Shown: piece by piece, positions 27,159-35,723 of the stretch
Layout of the letters: every line of letters starts with the position of its first letter
Position numbering within the stretch: the first letter of the stretch is position 1
Assembly: GCA_036659455.1 (NCBI GenBank)
Contig: JAVXCN010000002.1
Location: forward strand, 1 to 64,000
Direction: 5' to 3'
DNA: 64,000 nt
Origin: Victivallaceae bacterium
GTDB taxonomy: Bacteria; Chlamydiota; Chlamydiia; Chlamydiales; Chlamydiaceae
Made by a program: the position numbers and the translations under genes
Notes under the pieces: generated by a model
Databases searched by the model: none
What the model was told of the DNA's origin: nothing
What the model saw: the letters and a program-made list of their open reading frames with translations, nothing else

Positions 27159-28448
27159 ATGAAGCAAAATAAAATCGCTATTTTAGGTCTAGGCAAATCC
27201 GGACAATCTGTTCTGCGTTATTTGGTTTTTCGTGGTGAAAGACCGTTATGCATCGACTCGAGCAATGAAGTTTTATCGGCTTTACAATGCAAAGACGGAT
27301 GCTTGGACGTTCTCCGTGATGATCAAGACATTCCGGAAGACGTAGTGGTAATTGTTCGTTCACCCGGTATAAAAGACAATCATCTATGGATTCAACAGGC
27401 TATTTTTAAAAAAATACCGATTACTACCGAATTTGAGATGGCTTTTAAGCATAGGCGTCTGAAATATCCGTTAACTCATTGTTTAGGAGTTACCGGTACG
27501 AACGGGAAAACGACAACGGTATTATTTATCGAGCATTTATTGAATATCTGTGGAGTAAAGACTTTATCTGCAGGTAATATAGGGACCCCTTTTCTGAATG
27601 TTTGCGATTATCCGGACATTTCATGTTTCGTTTTGGAAATGAGTTCTTTTCAAATAAGCCATTTTATGGAAAACATTCCGTTTTTATCTGCGGCTGCCGT
27701 ATTGAATTTGTCGAAAAATCACTTGGATTATCACGGCTCTATGGAGCGATATATCGAAGCTAAAACGAAAATACGGAATTATATTCTTCCTCACGGTGAT
27801 TTGTACGTTGGGAAGGGTGTCCCTATGCTCGCTTCGGAAGTGTCCGTTGCCGAGTGCGTAGAGGAATTTTTAGATATATTGGAAGCCGAAGAAAAGTTAA
27901 CGGATTCTTTATATCCTCATGATTTGGAGAATTATGCGGTAGGCTATAAGTTGGCCAAGCATATTACTCGAATTTCCGAAACTTCTTTAACGGAAGCTGT
28001 TTGTACGTTTGTGAAACCGGAGCATAGATTGGAACCCGTTTTGCAGAAATATGGCATCACGTTTATCAACGACAGTAAATCAACTACCGTCGATTCCGTA
28101 CAAAAAGCCGTTCTTTCTGTAAATACGCCTCAAATTTTAATCTTGGGAGGTAAAAATAAAGGCGGAGATTTTTCTTTGTTGAGACCTTATTTGAAGTCTA
28201 GGGTAAGGACTGTTTTGGTTATAGGAGAATCTGCTGATGAAATCGAAACGATTTTAAAGGAATATTGTGATTTAATAAAGGTGCCGGCTCTTACCGACGC
28301 TATTGATGTTATCAAAAATTTGATGATGCCGGGAGATACGGTTTTATTTTCTCCGGGTTGTGCCAGTTTTGATCAATTCGCGAATTATGAAGAGAGAGGA
28401 AAAGTGTTTAAGAAATTGATTTTTGGATTGAAGGGAGAAGAAATATGA
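27159..28448 (+). CDS. murD: UDP-MurNAc-L-Ala:D-Glu ligase
   Basis: MurD adds D-glutamate to UDP-MurNAc-L-Ala. The 429-residue protein starts with a Rossmann-type GLGKSGQSVL, has the ATP loop GVTGTNGKTTT, FVLEMSSFQI, the NHLDYHG motif, and C-terminal INDSKSTTVDSV and SPGCASFDQF, all MurD markers. The stop overlaps the nlpD start by 4 bp, and mraY ends 6 bp before. Confidence 0.95.
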   Translation: MKQNKIAILGLGKSGQSVLRYLVFRGERPLCIDSSNEVLSALQCKDGCLDVLRDDQDIPEDVVVIVRSPGIKDNHLWIQQAIFKKIPITTEFEMAFKHRRLKYPLTHCLGVTGTNGKTTTVLFIEHLLNICGVKTLSAGNIGTPFLNVCDYPDISCFVLEMSSFQISHFMENIPFLSAAAVLNLSKNHLDYHGSMERYIEAKTKIRNYILPHGDLYVGKGVPMLASEVSVAECVEEFLDILEAEEKLTDSLYPHDLENYAVGYKLAKHITRISETSLTEAVCTFVKPEHRLEPVLQKYGITFINDSKSTTVDSVQKAVLSVNTPQILILGGKNKGGDFSLLRPYLKSRVRTVLVIGESADEIETILKEYCDLIKVPALTDAIDVIKNLMMPGDTVLFSPGCASFDQFANYEERGKVFKKLIFGLKGEEI

Positions 28449-29161
28449 ATCGAAGAGACACTATTATTGTAGCCGTTACTGTTAACGTAGGTTTGTTATT
28501 GGTTCTTTTAATAACAGCCGTTCGGTCCGAACATAAAAGCCGGTCTTCGAAAGAGGATTTAAAGTCTCGAGAACAAATTGTTGATTTGGATTCGATTACG
28601 GTTTCTTCCGAAGAAAGTCAAGCATTGATTAAACGATTTATAGAACCTGAGGTTTCTCCTTTAGTCGCAAGTGGAAAATTGTCTTCTGTTGCGATATCCT
28701 CTAACGAGAATAAGCAATCGGTTACGGTACAAGATGAAAGGCTGACTGTTTTAGAGAAAAAAAACGATGTTTCAGGTGTTTCGAACAAAACTTCTTTCAG
28801 CGACGAAAAGGATTACATAGAAATTGTTGTTAAAAAAGGTGATTTTTTAGAACGTATTGCCAGAGCAAATCATACGACCGTTTCCGAAATTGTCAAAGTG
28901 AATCGTTTACCTTCCACTCAATTAAAAATAGGTCAGGTATTGAAGGTTCCCGTTGCTTCCGAATCCGATGCCGGCTTAAGAGATCGTATTATTAAGCAGA
29001 GCTTAAGTGATAACGAATATTACGTCGTGAAAGAAGGAGACAGTCCGTGGACTATTGCCTTAAGACACAAAATGAAATTGGACGATCTTTTGAAGTTAAA
29101 CGATTTGGATGAGTATAAAGCCAGATATTTAAAACCGGGTGATCAACTTCGTGTCAGGTAA
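28445..29161 (+). CDS. nlpD: LysM-domain membrane protein, NlpD-like
   Basis: A 238-residue envelope protein with one N-terminal membrane helix (about 7-26), a low-complexity linker, and two LysM peptidoglycan-binding domains. The first begins at IEIVVKKGDFLERIAR; the second begins at YYVVKEGDSPWTIALRH and runs to the end. It has no M23 peptidase domain, so it differs from classic NlpD and probably binds peptidoglycan or regulates an amidase rather than cutting. Overlap with murD and position before ftsW tie it to division. Confidence 0.88.
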   Translation: MNRRDTIIVAVTVNVGLLLVLLITAVRSEHKSRSSKEDLKSREQIVDLDSITVSSEESQALIKRFIEPEVSPLVASGKLSSVAISSNENKQSVTVQDERLTVLEKKNDVSGVSNKTSFSDEKDYIEIVVKKGDFLERIARANHTTVSEIVKVNRLPSTQLKIGQVLKVPVASESDAGLRDRIIKQSLSDNEYYVVKEGDSPWTIALRHKMKLDDLLKLNDLDEYKARYLKPGDQLRVR

Positions 29162-29200
29162 ATAATAAGCCCATAATTAAGCTGGGATAAGAAGTGTCGT

Positions 29201-30343
29201 ATGAAGTTATTCCTAATAGTTTGTCTGCTGGGGATCTTTTCTCTTGGATTGGTTATGGTTTTCGAAACGTCTTCCGCCGAGGTTCTCGATAAGTCTCTTA
29301 GTTGCGGGACTCATCGTATGTTATTTAAACAACTGACGTATGCTTTCATGGGGTTGTTTTTCGGTTTTCTGATATGGAAAATCGGTTATGAAGACGTATT
29401 GCGGATATCTCCTCTTTTTTTCTGGTTTTTCGTTGTCTTGCTTGGAGTCGTTTTTATTCCGAATGTAGGAATAGCTCGTAACGGTGCTCGAAGATGGATT
29501 GGTGTCGGTTCGTTTACAATACAACCCTCCGAATTCATGAAATACTTAGTACCGATGATGTATATTGAAAAAATAACGTCTCGTTCTTCGGATGCGATTT
29601 CTTTTTTCTTTTTTTTAAAATTACTCGTGATTTTATTTATTCCGATTTTTTTGATTACGGTAGAGCCGGACAATGGGACTGCTGCCGTCATTTGTTCGTC
29701 TCTTGTGCCTTTATTCTTCGTTAATAGAATAAAACTAAGATTTTGGTTATTACCTTTATCCCTTGTGTTTTTATTAGGAGGAGCCATGGCTTATAACTTG
29801 CCTTATGTTCGAGGAAGAGTGCATGTTTACTTGCATCCGGAGCTTGATATCAAGGGCAAAGGCCATCAACCTTATCAAGCCAAAATTGCTGCAGGTTCGG
29901 GAAAGATTTTCGGTAAGGGGCCTGGAGCTAGTCTTCAGAAATTGACTTATTTACCGGAAGCTCAAAACGATTATATCGTTGCCATTTATGCTGAAGAGTT
30001 CGGATTTATAGGTGTTTTGTGTTTGATTTTGCTCTATATGTTTTTTATCTATTCCGGTTTTGCTATTGCCGATAGAGCTTCGAGTGTAAGAGGCGCTTGT
30101 TTAGCCACGGCAATTACTTTTTTAGTATCTTTTCAGGCTTTTTTAAATTTCGCGGTAGTCTCTGGGTTATTGCCCAGCAAAGGAGTGAATTTGCCGTTTT
30201 TCAGCCAAGGAGGATCTTCTTTAGTTGCCAATATCTGGGGAGTTTTCTTGTTGTTAAAGGTTTATTGTTATGAAAAAAAGGGCAATTATTTCAGTAGGTG
30301 GGACAGTCGGACATATAAAACCGGCTCAAGAAACTGCCGATGA
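29201..30343 (+). CDS. ftsW: SEDS-family division protein FtsW
   Basis: FtsW is a SEDS glycosyltransferase that polymerises septal peptidoglycan with a partner class B PBP. The 380-residue protein has about nine or ten membrane segments, the GARRWI-GVGSFTIQPSEF-type block after the fourth helix, VEPDNGTA and, near the C-terminus, LPSKGVNLPFFSQGGSS. The last 24 residues run 74 bp into murG and are hydrophilic, which looks like read-on after loss of an earlier stop. RodA is the alternative name for such proteins, but context supports FtsW. Confidence 0.92.
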   Translation: MKLFLIVCLLGIFSLGLVMVFETSSAEVLDKSLSCGTHRMLFKQLTYAFMGLFFGFLIWKIGYEDVLRISPLFFWFFVVLLGVVFIPNVGIARNGARRWIGVGSFTIQPSEFMKYLVPMMYIEKITSRSSDAISFFFFLKLLVILFIPIFLITVEPDNGTAAVICSSLVPLFFVNRIKLRFWLLPLSLVFLLGGAMAYNLPYVRGRVHVYLHPELDIKGKGHQPYQAKIAAGSGKIFGKGPGASLQKLTYLPEAQNDYIVAIYAEEFGFIGVLCLILLYMFFIYSGFAIADRASSVRGACLATAITFLVSFQAFLNFAVVSGLLPSKGVNLPFFSQGGSSLVANIWGVFLLLKVYCYEKKGNYFSRWDSRTYKTGSRNCR

Positions 30344-31367
30344 GCTTTTAAATAACGATTGGGATATTTATTTTTTAGGCAAAGGATTGCTATCGAATCG
30401 ATTTTTCAATTCCGAAAAATATTTTTTCAGAGAAATTTCTTCCGGAACATTTAACTCGAAAAACGTTTGGTCTCTTGCAAAAACATGTTTGGCTCTATCA
30501 TCAGGTTGTTGGTCCGTCATGCGATTTATTAGAAAATTTCGACCGGATGTTATCTTGGGTTTCGGCAGTTATCATAGTTTTCCGGCTTTGATAATCGGTG
30601 CCTTGTTTCGTATACCTTTAATTTTACATGAACAGAATATTGTACCGGGACAAGTGAATCGAATTATGGGTCGATTCTCTAAGGGTATCGGTATTGTTTT
30701 TCCCGAATGTCGTCGTAATTTTAAAGTTCCTGCTCAAGCCGTTTATACCTGTTCCAATATGACTACGCCTCCCAAACGAAAATTATCGGATGATTATGAA
30801 AATCTGGAAAAAGATCGTTTTACTATTTTGGTGTTCGGCGGTTCATCCGGATCGGAATGGATTAATCGACTTATGTTTAAGGTCGTTTTCGAAATGCGGA
30901 AAAGAAACTCTCATTTTCAAGTGATTCATTTGATTGGTCACTCTGATCATCTTATTCAAGAAGCATGTGCTTCGTATTCACGCATGAACATTCCTTTTGT
31001 CGTAAAGGCTTTTGAAAATGACATGGATGCGGTCATGCGTATCGCCGATATCGCAATATGTCGAGCGGGTTCGGGAACTCTTCAGGATCTTATCAAAAAC
31101 GAATTGCCTGCAGTATTGATTCCTTATCCGGGCGCTTATGCCCATCAAAAGAAAAATGCTGATTTTTTTACGAACGTGATTAAAGGAGGAATGTTTTTTG
31201 AACAACATTTATTGCATGCCGAAGATTTAATTGAATATTTATCGAATGTCATTTGTAAAAAATCTCTTCATTTCGAGAAACTGTGTTTACGTCGTTATCG
31301 AGAATCTTTAAAAATCGAACCTTTTACTGAATTTATAGATCGCTTGCTTTTTCAAACGAAATCCTGA
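30270..31367 (+). CDS. murG: Lipid II synthase, GlcNAc transferase MurG (divergent)
   Basis: MurG adds GlcNAc to lipid I on the cytoplasmic face of the membrane. The 365-residue GT28 protein has HEQNIVPGQVNR and the C-terminal CRAGSGTLQDLIKNELPAVLIPYP with HQKKNADFF, matching MurG. The N-terminal glycine loop reads GGTVGHIKPA where the family has GGTGGHI, and the GSQGA-type motif reads GGSSGSEWINR. Either the enzyme tolerates these changes or it has drifted. The start is fixed by the closeness of the glycine loop, which confirms the 74-bp overlap with ftsW. Confidence 0.88.
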   Translation: MKKRAIISVGGTVGHIKPAQETADELLNNDWDIYFLGKGLLSNRFFNSEKYFFREISSGTFNSKNVWSLAKTCLALSSGCWSVMRFIRKFRPDVILGFGSYHSFPALIIGALFRIPLILHEQNIVPGQVNRIMGRFSKGIGIVFPECRRNFKVPAQAVYTCSNMTTPPKRKLSDDYENLEKDRFTILVFGGSSGSEWINRLMFKVVFEMRKRNSHFQVIHLIGHSDHLIQEACASYSRMNIPFVVKAFENDMDAVMRIADIAICRAGSGTLQDLIKNELPAVLIPYPGAYAHQKKNADFFTNVIKGGMFFEQHLLHAEDLIEYLSNVICKKSLHFEKLCLRRYRESLKIEPFTEFIDRLLFQTKS

Positions 31368-31495
31368 TTTAAAACATTTTTTACTTTTTCTTATTGAGAA
31401 GTGTTTGTGATTGCGTTTTTTCCTTACCTTTATTGATAATGATGAGCTATTTATTAATTCTTATTATCTTTTTCGATCATGGGCTACGGATTTAA

Positions 31496-33919
31496 ATGAC
31501 GAACTATCATTTTATAGGAATAAGCGGTATCGGAATGAGCGCTCTGGCTCATATTCTTTTGGATCAAGAGTGCTCGGTTTCCGGTAGCGATTTGGTTGAA
31601 AGCTTCTCTCATTTGATTGATAAAGGAGCGAAATGTTACGGAAAACATGATGGAGATAATATTCCCGAAAATAGCGTTGTCGTTTATGGTTCTGCGATAC
31701 CCTTGGTTAACGAAGAATATCGAACGGCAATAGAAAAAAAATATACGCTTTTGCATCGTTCCGAGTTGCTAATGAAGTTAATGAAACATAATATCCGAGT
31801 GTTAGTTTCAGGTAGTCATGGAAAAACGACAACGACCGCGATGTTGATCTCCGTTTTTAAAAAGGCCGGAAAAGATCCTTCTTTTGTTTTGGGTGGTCTT
31901 TATGAAGAATTGAACGGAAAGAAAGGTTCCGGTCGTATTTTTATTGCGGAAGCCGATGAAAGTGACGGTTCAATTAGGAATTATCATCCGGATGCTGCCA
32001 TCATAACTAATTTGGATTGTTCTGAGCATATCTCCAATTATGCGAATATCGAGTCTTTAAAAACTGTTTTTCAAGAGTTTATGCTTAAGGTACAAGATCC
32101 GTCTTTGTTATTTTATTGCGGTGATGATTCCGGTTTGGCTTCGATAGACATTAATGCCGGTGTGTCATTCGGTTTTTCCAAAGATTGTAATTTGCGTATT
32201 CTTGATTGGAAACAAAACGGATGGAAATCTTGTTTTGATTTTATCTTTGAAGGGAAGATTTATCGTGATGTTGAGCTGTTTATGTCAGGGAGGCATAATA
32301 TTTTAAATGCCGCTGCAGTTTTTGGATTATCTTTACATTTAGGCGTTCAAGAAGAATCCATCAGACGAGCTTTATCGGGTTTCGGAACGGTTAAACGACG
32401 TTTTGAACGAAGAAGAGAAGATTCTTCTTTAGTATTGATTGACGATTATGCACATCATCCTAGAGAAATTCTTGCATCTTTGAAAGCATTAAGAACGGCA
32501 GTCGGTAATCGTAGAATAGTAGCGGTTTGTCAACCTCATCGGTATAGTCGAGTGAAAGAGGTCATGGATGATTATCTCGCAGTATTTTCTCATGCTGATG
32601 TTGTTGTTGTGACGGATATATATGCAGCAGGAGAGGAAGAAATACAAGGGGTTTCCGGTCAAATATTAGCCGAACGATTGTCTCGGGTTTTTTTGGAAGA
32701 AGTACATTATGTAACTCGTGAACGATTGGATGAATTTTTGAAAACCGTCTTGATGCAACACGATGTCTGTATTACTTTAGGTGCAGGCGATGTTAATGCC
32801 GTTCACAATGAATTGGTTGTCTTTCAACCTAAGAAATTAAAACTCGGTCTTATTTTTGGAGGGCGATCTTGTGAGCATACGGTTTCTTTAATGTCCGCAA
32901 GAAACGTATACAATGGGTTAGAGAATAATGATTGTTATGAGATTGCTTGTTTCGGTATTGATAAGCAGGGAAGATGGCTTTTGAATGCCGAAGACTTTTT
33001 AAAGGATGTTTCTTATGAGACCGTTCCGATCGGAAGGGGAGAATCTTTCGGATCGCCGGCGATAATGTCTGCTATTAATAATTGCGATTGTATGGTTCCT
33101 ATTTTACACGGTCCTTATTCGGAAGACGGTAAGTTACAGGGATTTTTTGAGTTCATCAACAAACCTTATACAGGGCCTGATTGTCGTTCGGCAGCTGTGT
33201 CGATGGATAAGTTGTTAACGAAAAGATTAGCATCGGGAGTAGGTATTCCTGTTGTTCCTTATTATGATTTTACGTATACCCAATGGCTATTTGATCCCGA
33301 TAAGATTTTAACAGAGATTACAGATTCTTTTACTTTTCCCGTTGTTTTAAAGACGGTTCATTTAGGATCAAGCATCGGTATTTTCCTTATAAACGATATC
33401 CGGGAATTGGAAAAAATGCTTCTCAAAGCTTTTGAATACGATTTTCACGTATTTATTGAAGAAAGCCGGCTTGGTTGTAAAGAAATGGAATTTTCGTTCT
33501 TAGGTGATTTTAAAAGCGGTTTTTTGGTTAAAGCGGGCCCTTCAGAAAGAGCTGGAGGAGGAAATTTTATTGGTTACAACAATAAATACGGATTCGGAGA
33601 CTGTCAGGAAGTAAAAGCCGTGTTCGAGTTAAATATTCCTCAAGAAGTACTGGATAAGGGGAGTGTATTGGCAGAAAAATGTTATAATGCCATAAATTGC
33701 TTCGGTGGATGTCGAATTGATTTCTTTTTCGATCAACGGACCAACGATTGGTGGTTGTCTGAAGTTAACACGATTCCGGGTATGACAAAACACAGCGCTT
33801 TCCCCCAAGCTCTAAGATCAGTCGGCTTTGATATTAAGAAAGTATGCGAGTCATTGGTGATAGGAGGGCTTTATAAAAATCGCCTTTTGAACAAACACTC
33901 TTCGACAGACGCGAGTTAA
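31496..33919 (+). CDS. murC/ddl: MurC/Ddl fusion: UDP-MurNAc-L-Ala ligase and D-Ala-D-Ala ligase
   Basis: An 807-residue bifunctional enzyme characteristic of chlamydiae. Residues 1 to about 445 are MurC (GISGIGMSALAHI, ATP loop GSHGKTTTT, DDYAHHPREI). From about 447 onward it is Ddl, an ATP-grasp ligase (LGLIFGGRSCEHTVSL, PILHGPYSEDGKLQGF, CRIDFFFDQRTNDWWLSEVNTIPGMT). It makes two non-adjacent steps of precursor synthesis in one polypeptide. It closes the murF-to-murC cluster, with a 128-bp gap after murG that may carry an internal promoter. Confidence 0.96.
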   Translation: MTNYHFIGISGIGMSALAHILLDQECSVSGSDLVESFSHLIDKGAKCYGKHDGDNIPENSVVVYGSAIPLVNEEYRTAIEKKYTLLHRSELLMKLMKHNIRVLVSGSHGKTTTTAMLISVFKKAGKDPSFVLGGLYEELNGKKGSGRIFIAEADESDGSIRNYHPDAAIITNLDCSEHISNYANIESLKTVFQEFMLKVQDPSLLFYCGDDSGLASIDINAGVSFGFSKDCNLRILDWKQNGWKSCFDFIFEGKIYRDVELFMSGRHNILNAAAVFGLSLHLGVQEESIRRALSGFGTVKRRFERRREDSSLVLIDDYAHHPREILASLKALRTAVGNRRIVAVCQPHRYSRVKEVMDDYLAVFSHADVVVVTDIYAAGEEEIQGVSGQILAERLSRVFLEEVHYVTRERLDEFLKTVLMQHDVCITLGAGDVNAVHNELVVFQPKKLKLGLIFGGRSCEHTVSLMSARNVYNGLENNDCYEIACFGIDKQGRWLLNAEDFLKDVSYETVPIGRGESFGSPAIMSAINNCDCMVPILHGPYSEDGKLQGFFEFINKPYTGPDCRSAAVSMDKLLTKRLASGVGIPVVPYYDFTYTQWLFDPDKILTEITDSFTFPVVLKTVHLGSSIGIFLINDIRELEKMLLKAFEYDFHVFIEESRLGCKEMEFSFLGDFKSGFLVKAGPSERAGGGNFIGYNNKYGFGDCQEVKAVFELNIPQEVLDKGSVLAEKCYNAINCFGGCRIDFFFDQRTNDWWLSEVNTIPGMTKHSAFPQALRSVGFDIKKVCESLVIGGLYKNRLLNKHSSTDAS

Positions 33920-33921
33920 AA

Positions 33922-33954
33922 AAAGCGATTGGGCTCAAAGAATTCAATCGCTTT
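33922..33954 (-). terminator. Rho-independent terminator, mainly for the KH-protein gene
   Basis: A perfect 10-bp stem, aaagcgattg (33922-33931) with caatcgcttt (33945-33954), has a 13-nt loop. On the minus strand it is followed by a run of seven T, on the plus strand by only three. It lies between the convergent murC/ddl and KH genes and may serve both. Confidence 0.85.
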
Positions 33955-33977
33955 AAGAGCTACCGAAAATTCGGTAC

Positions 33978-34346
33978 TCAATGAGAGTGCTCTTGACAGC
34001 AACCTTCCAATTTCGATGCTGCAATTTCTTCCTCTTCTTCAAAATCTTCTCGAGCATACTTTTGAAGGCAAGATCCTTCGGTCGGATCGTTTTCTTCTTC
34101 TAAGTGTGCATTTTCAGGTTGAATGAGATCGATTTCGACCTTTTTCTTAACTCGAGAAGAAATACGACGTACAATCGTTCTCAATGCATGAATCGTATTG
34201 CCTCTTCTACCGATTACTTTACCTACATCATCGGGAGCGACTCGAATTTCCAATTTTATGGTCTCATCTTCTGTCAAAGATCGAATTTCGACTGCATTGG
34301 GATTCGATACTAAATTTTTTACTATATAAGCTACAAATTCTTCCAT
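33978..34346 (-). CDS. KH-domain RNA-binding protein (KhpA-like) with acidic tail
   Basis: The first 75 residues match the single-KH KhpA family: VEFVAYIVKNLV-like start, then VGKVIGRRGNTIHALRTIV with the GxxG loop GRRG (46-49) that contacts RNA. Unlike the usual protein of about 75-80 residues, this one continues to 122 with a strongly acidic segment (FEEEEEIAASKLEG) and ends CCQEHSH. The tail could bind metal or a basic partner; that is a guess. A strong promoter lies about 80 nt upstream and a terminator follows, so it is a single-gene unit. Confidence 0.88.
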   Translation of the reverse strand: MEEFVAYIVKNLVSNPNAVEIRSLTEDETIKLEIRVAPDDVGKVIGRRGNTIHALRTIVRRISSRVKKKVEIDLIQPENAHLEEENDPTEGSCLQKYAREDFEEEEEIAASKLEGCCQEHSH

Positions 34347-34430
34347 AAAAACACCTAGATTGATTCGGAAAGTTAGTACAACCCACTATAACTGCTGGGT
34401 CTCTAAATACCGATGTTTTTTATGCATGGG

Positions 34431-34458
34431 ATTATACCTAGACTACTTAAAAAGTCAA
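34431..34458 (-). promoter_or_regulatory. Strong sigma-66-type promoter for the KH-protein gene
   Basis: On the minus strand, ttgact (34458-34453) and a perfect tataat (34436-34431) are separated by 16 bp. The predicted 5' leader is about 78 nt and contains a small stem (accca with tgggt, around 34381-34400). Confidence 0.6.
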
Positions 34459-34508
34459 CGTAGTTCACCTAGAAGAGACGACTTGAAAGATCGATTGTCA
34501 ATATCTTT

Positions 34509-35342
34509 CTATGGATCTTTCGGCTGATTACGTGAGATGAGCGATGATTTTGAAAATCGTAGATCGTAAACCAAGGGAATATCGGTCGGCAATGATTTTT
34601 CCAAATATTTATGAAGAGTGCGATAGGCCTTGATTTTACTTTGCATATCCGTTGTCGTTAATCTAACGACTTGATTGTTTTTCAAAGTAAGCACGATTTC
34701 GTAGGGATATTCGTGAGCAGTTGTTAAATCGACGGTCACGAGTTCCTCATGTCCGAAATCCTTGATTAATTCTTTTGCCATACGTAAGAGTTGTGATTCG
34801 ATTTTAGGGAAAGAGTTTTCGGTTTCCGGAAAAAAAATCTTAGGCAGTCTTTTGGATGAAAATTGAGGCAGTGCCGGGAAAACCTCTCCGGAGGAATCTA
34901 TAAATCGAAATGTTCTATTACCTAGGATTGCCAAAGGAGTTTTTAGGGAGTATTCAATAATGACGGCTCCGGTATCGAAATTTTTCTTTGTTTTTACGTA
35001 AGAAAACAAACCCGTGGATAATAGTTTTTCATTAGCATCGTGGGTGTTGAACATACGAATATGTTGAGGATCGCTCGAACGGAGATTCAATAAATGAAAA
35101 AAAAAGCTCGGAGAGATTTCTTCGGCAGGACTTTGATATATAAGGAACAAATTTTTAACTAAAGGTCCTTTTTTGAGAAAAAATAAATCGGAAAAGATGA
35201 AGACAAATACGATTGTCGATAATGCGCAACTTGAAATTATATATAAAAAACTTTTTAAAATCCCGTATTGAGGGCCCTTGGCTAGAATGCGATCAAATAA
35301 TTTTGCGTGCATGTGTGTGGTTGTAAGTTTTATTCGGATCAT
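34509..35342 (-). CDS. ftsQ: FtsQ-like POTRA-domain division protein
   Basis: A 277-residue single-pass membrane protein with a short cytoplasmic N-terminus and one helix at about 32-52. A POTRA-like region (LLSTGLFSYVKTKKNFDTGAVIIEYSLKTPLA) and an FtsQ-type domain (NRTFRFIDSSGEVFPALP) follow. FtsQ links early and late division proteins. Similarity is low, as expected for chlamydial FtsQ, so the call rests on architecture and motif order. It is divergent from the rsbV-like gene; 162 bp separate it from the KH gene. Confidence 0.72.
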   Translation of the reverse strand: MIRIKLTTTHMHAKLFDRILAKGPQYGILKSFLYIISSCALSTIVFVFIFSDLFFLKKGPLVKNLFLIYQSPAEEISPSFFFHLLNLRSSDPQHIRMFNTHDANEKLLSTGLFSYVKTKKNFDTGAVIIEYSLKTPLAILGNRTFRFIDSSGEVFPALPQFSSKRLPKIFFPETENSFPKIESQLLRMAKELIKDFGHEELVTVDLTTAHEYPYEIVLTLKNNQVVRLTTTDMQSKIKAYRTLHKYLEKSLPTDIPLVYDLRFSKSSLISRNQPKDP

Positions 35343-35387
35343 AAATAATGACTCGGAATATTTGCGATCTTTTAAAGGAGTTGATCG

Positions 35388-35723
35388 ATGGACACGACGA
35401 TTGAAGTATACGAAGACGTTGCGGTTTGTAAGTTGAGCGGTCGACTGGATGCGACGTCTGTTTTCGATTTGGATGAACGGTTTCAGGTTTTAGTTGAGAA
35501 GGAGATATATAAATTCGTTATTAATATGCAACATCTAAGCTATTTAAGTAGCGCTGGGATTCGTTTGTTATTGTCTCTCAATACCAAGTTGTCTTCTTTC
35601 AGTGGCTCGATTTGCTTATGCGAAGCGACGGGACAAGTAGCCGATGTTTTAAGGATTTCCGGTTTTGACAAAGCGTTAACGATTTGCGAACACGAACAAG
35701 AATGTTACGGTCGATTTATATAA
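35388..35723 (+). CDS. rsbV: STAS-domain anti-anti-sigma factor, RsbV-type
   Basis: A 111-residue STAS protein. In the partner-switching system, an RsbW-type kinase phosphorylates the STAS protein on serine, and phosphatases of the RsbU type reverse this. The site is visible in LSYLSSAGIRLLLSL (S54/S55). Chlamydiae have two RsbV proteins, and this one occupies the RsbV2 position. An aaaggag ribosome-binding site lies 7 nt before the ATG. The miaA frame overlaps its 3' end. Confidence 0.9.
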   Translation: MDTTIEVYEDVAVCKLSGRLDATSVFDLDERFQVLVEKEIYKFVINMQHLSYLSSAGIRLLLSLNTKLSSFSGSICLCEATGQVADVLRISGFDKALTICEHEQECYGRFI

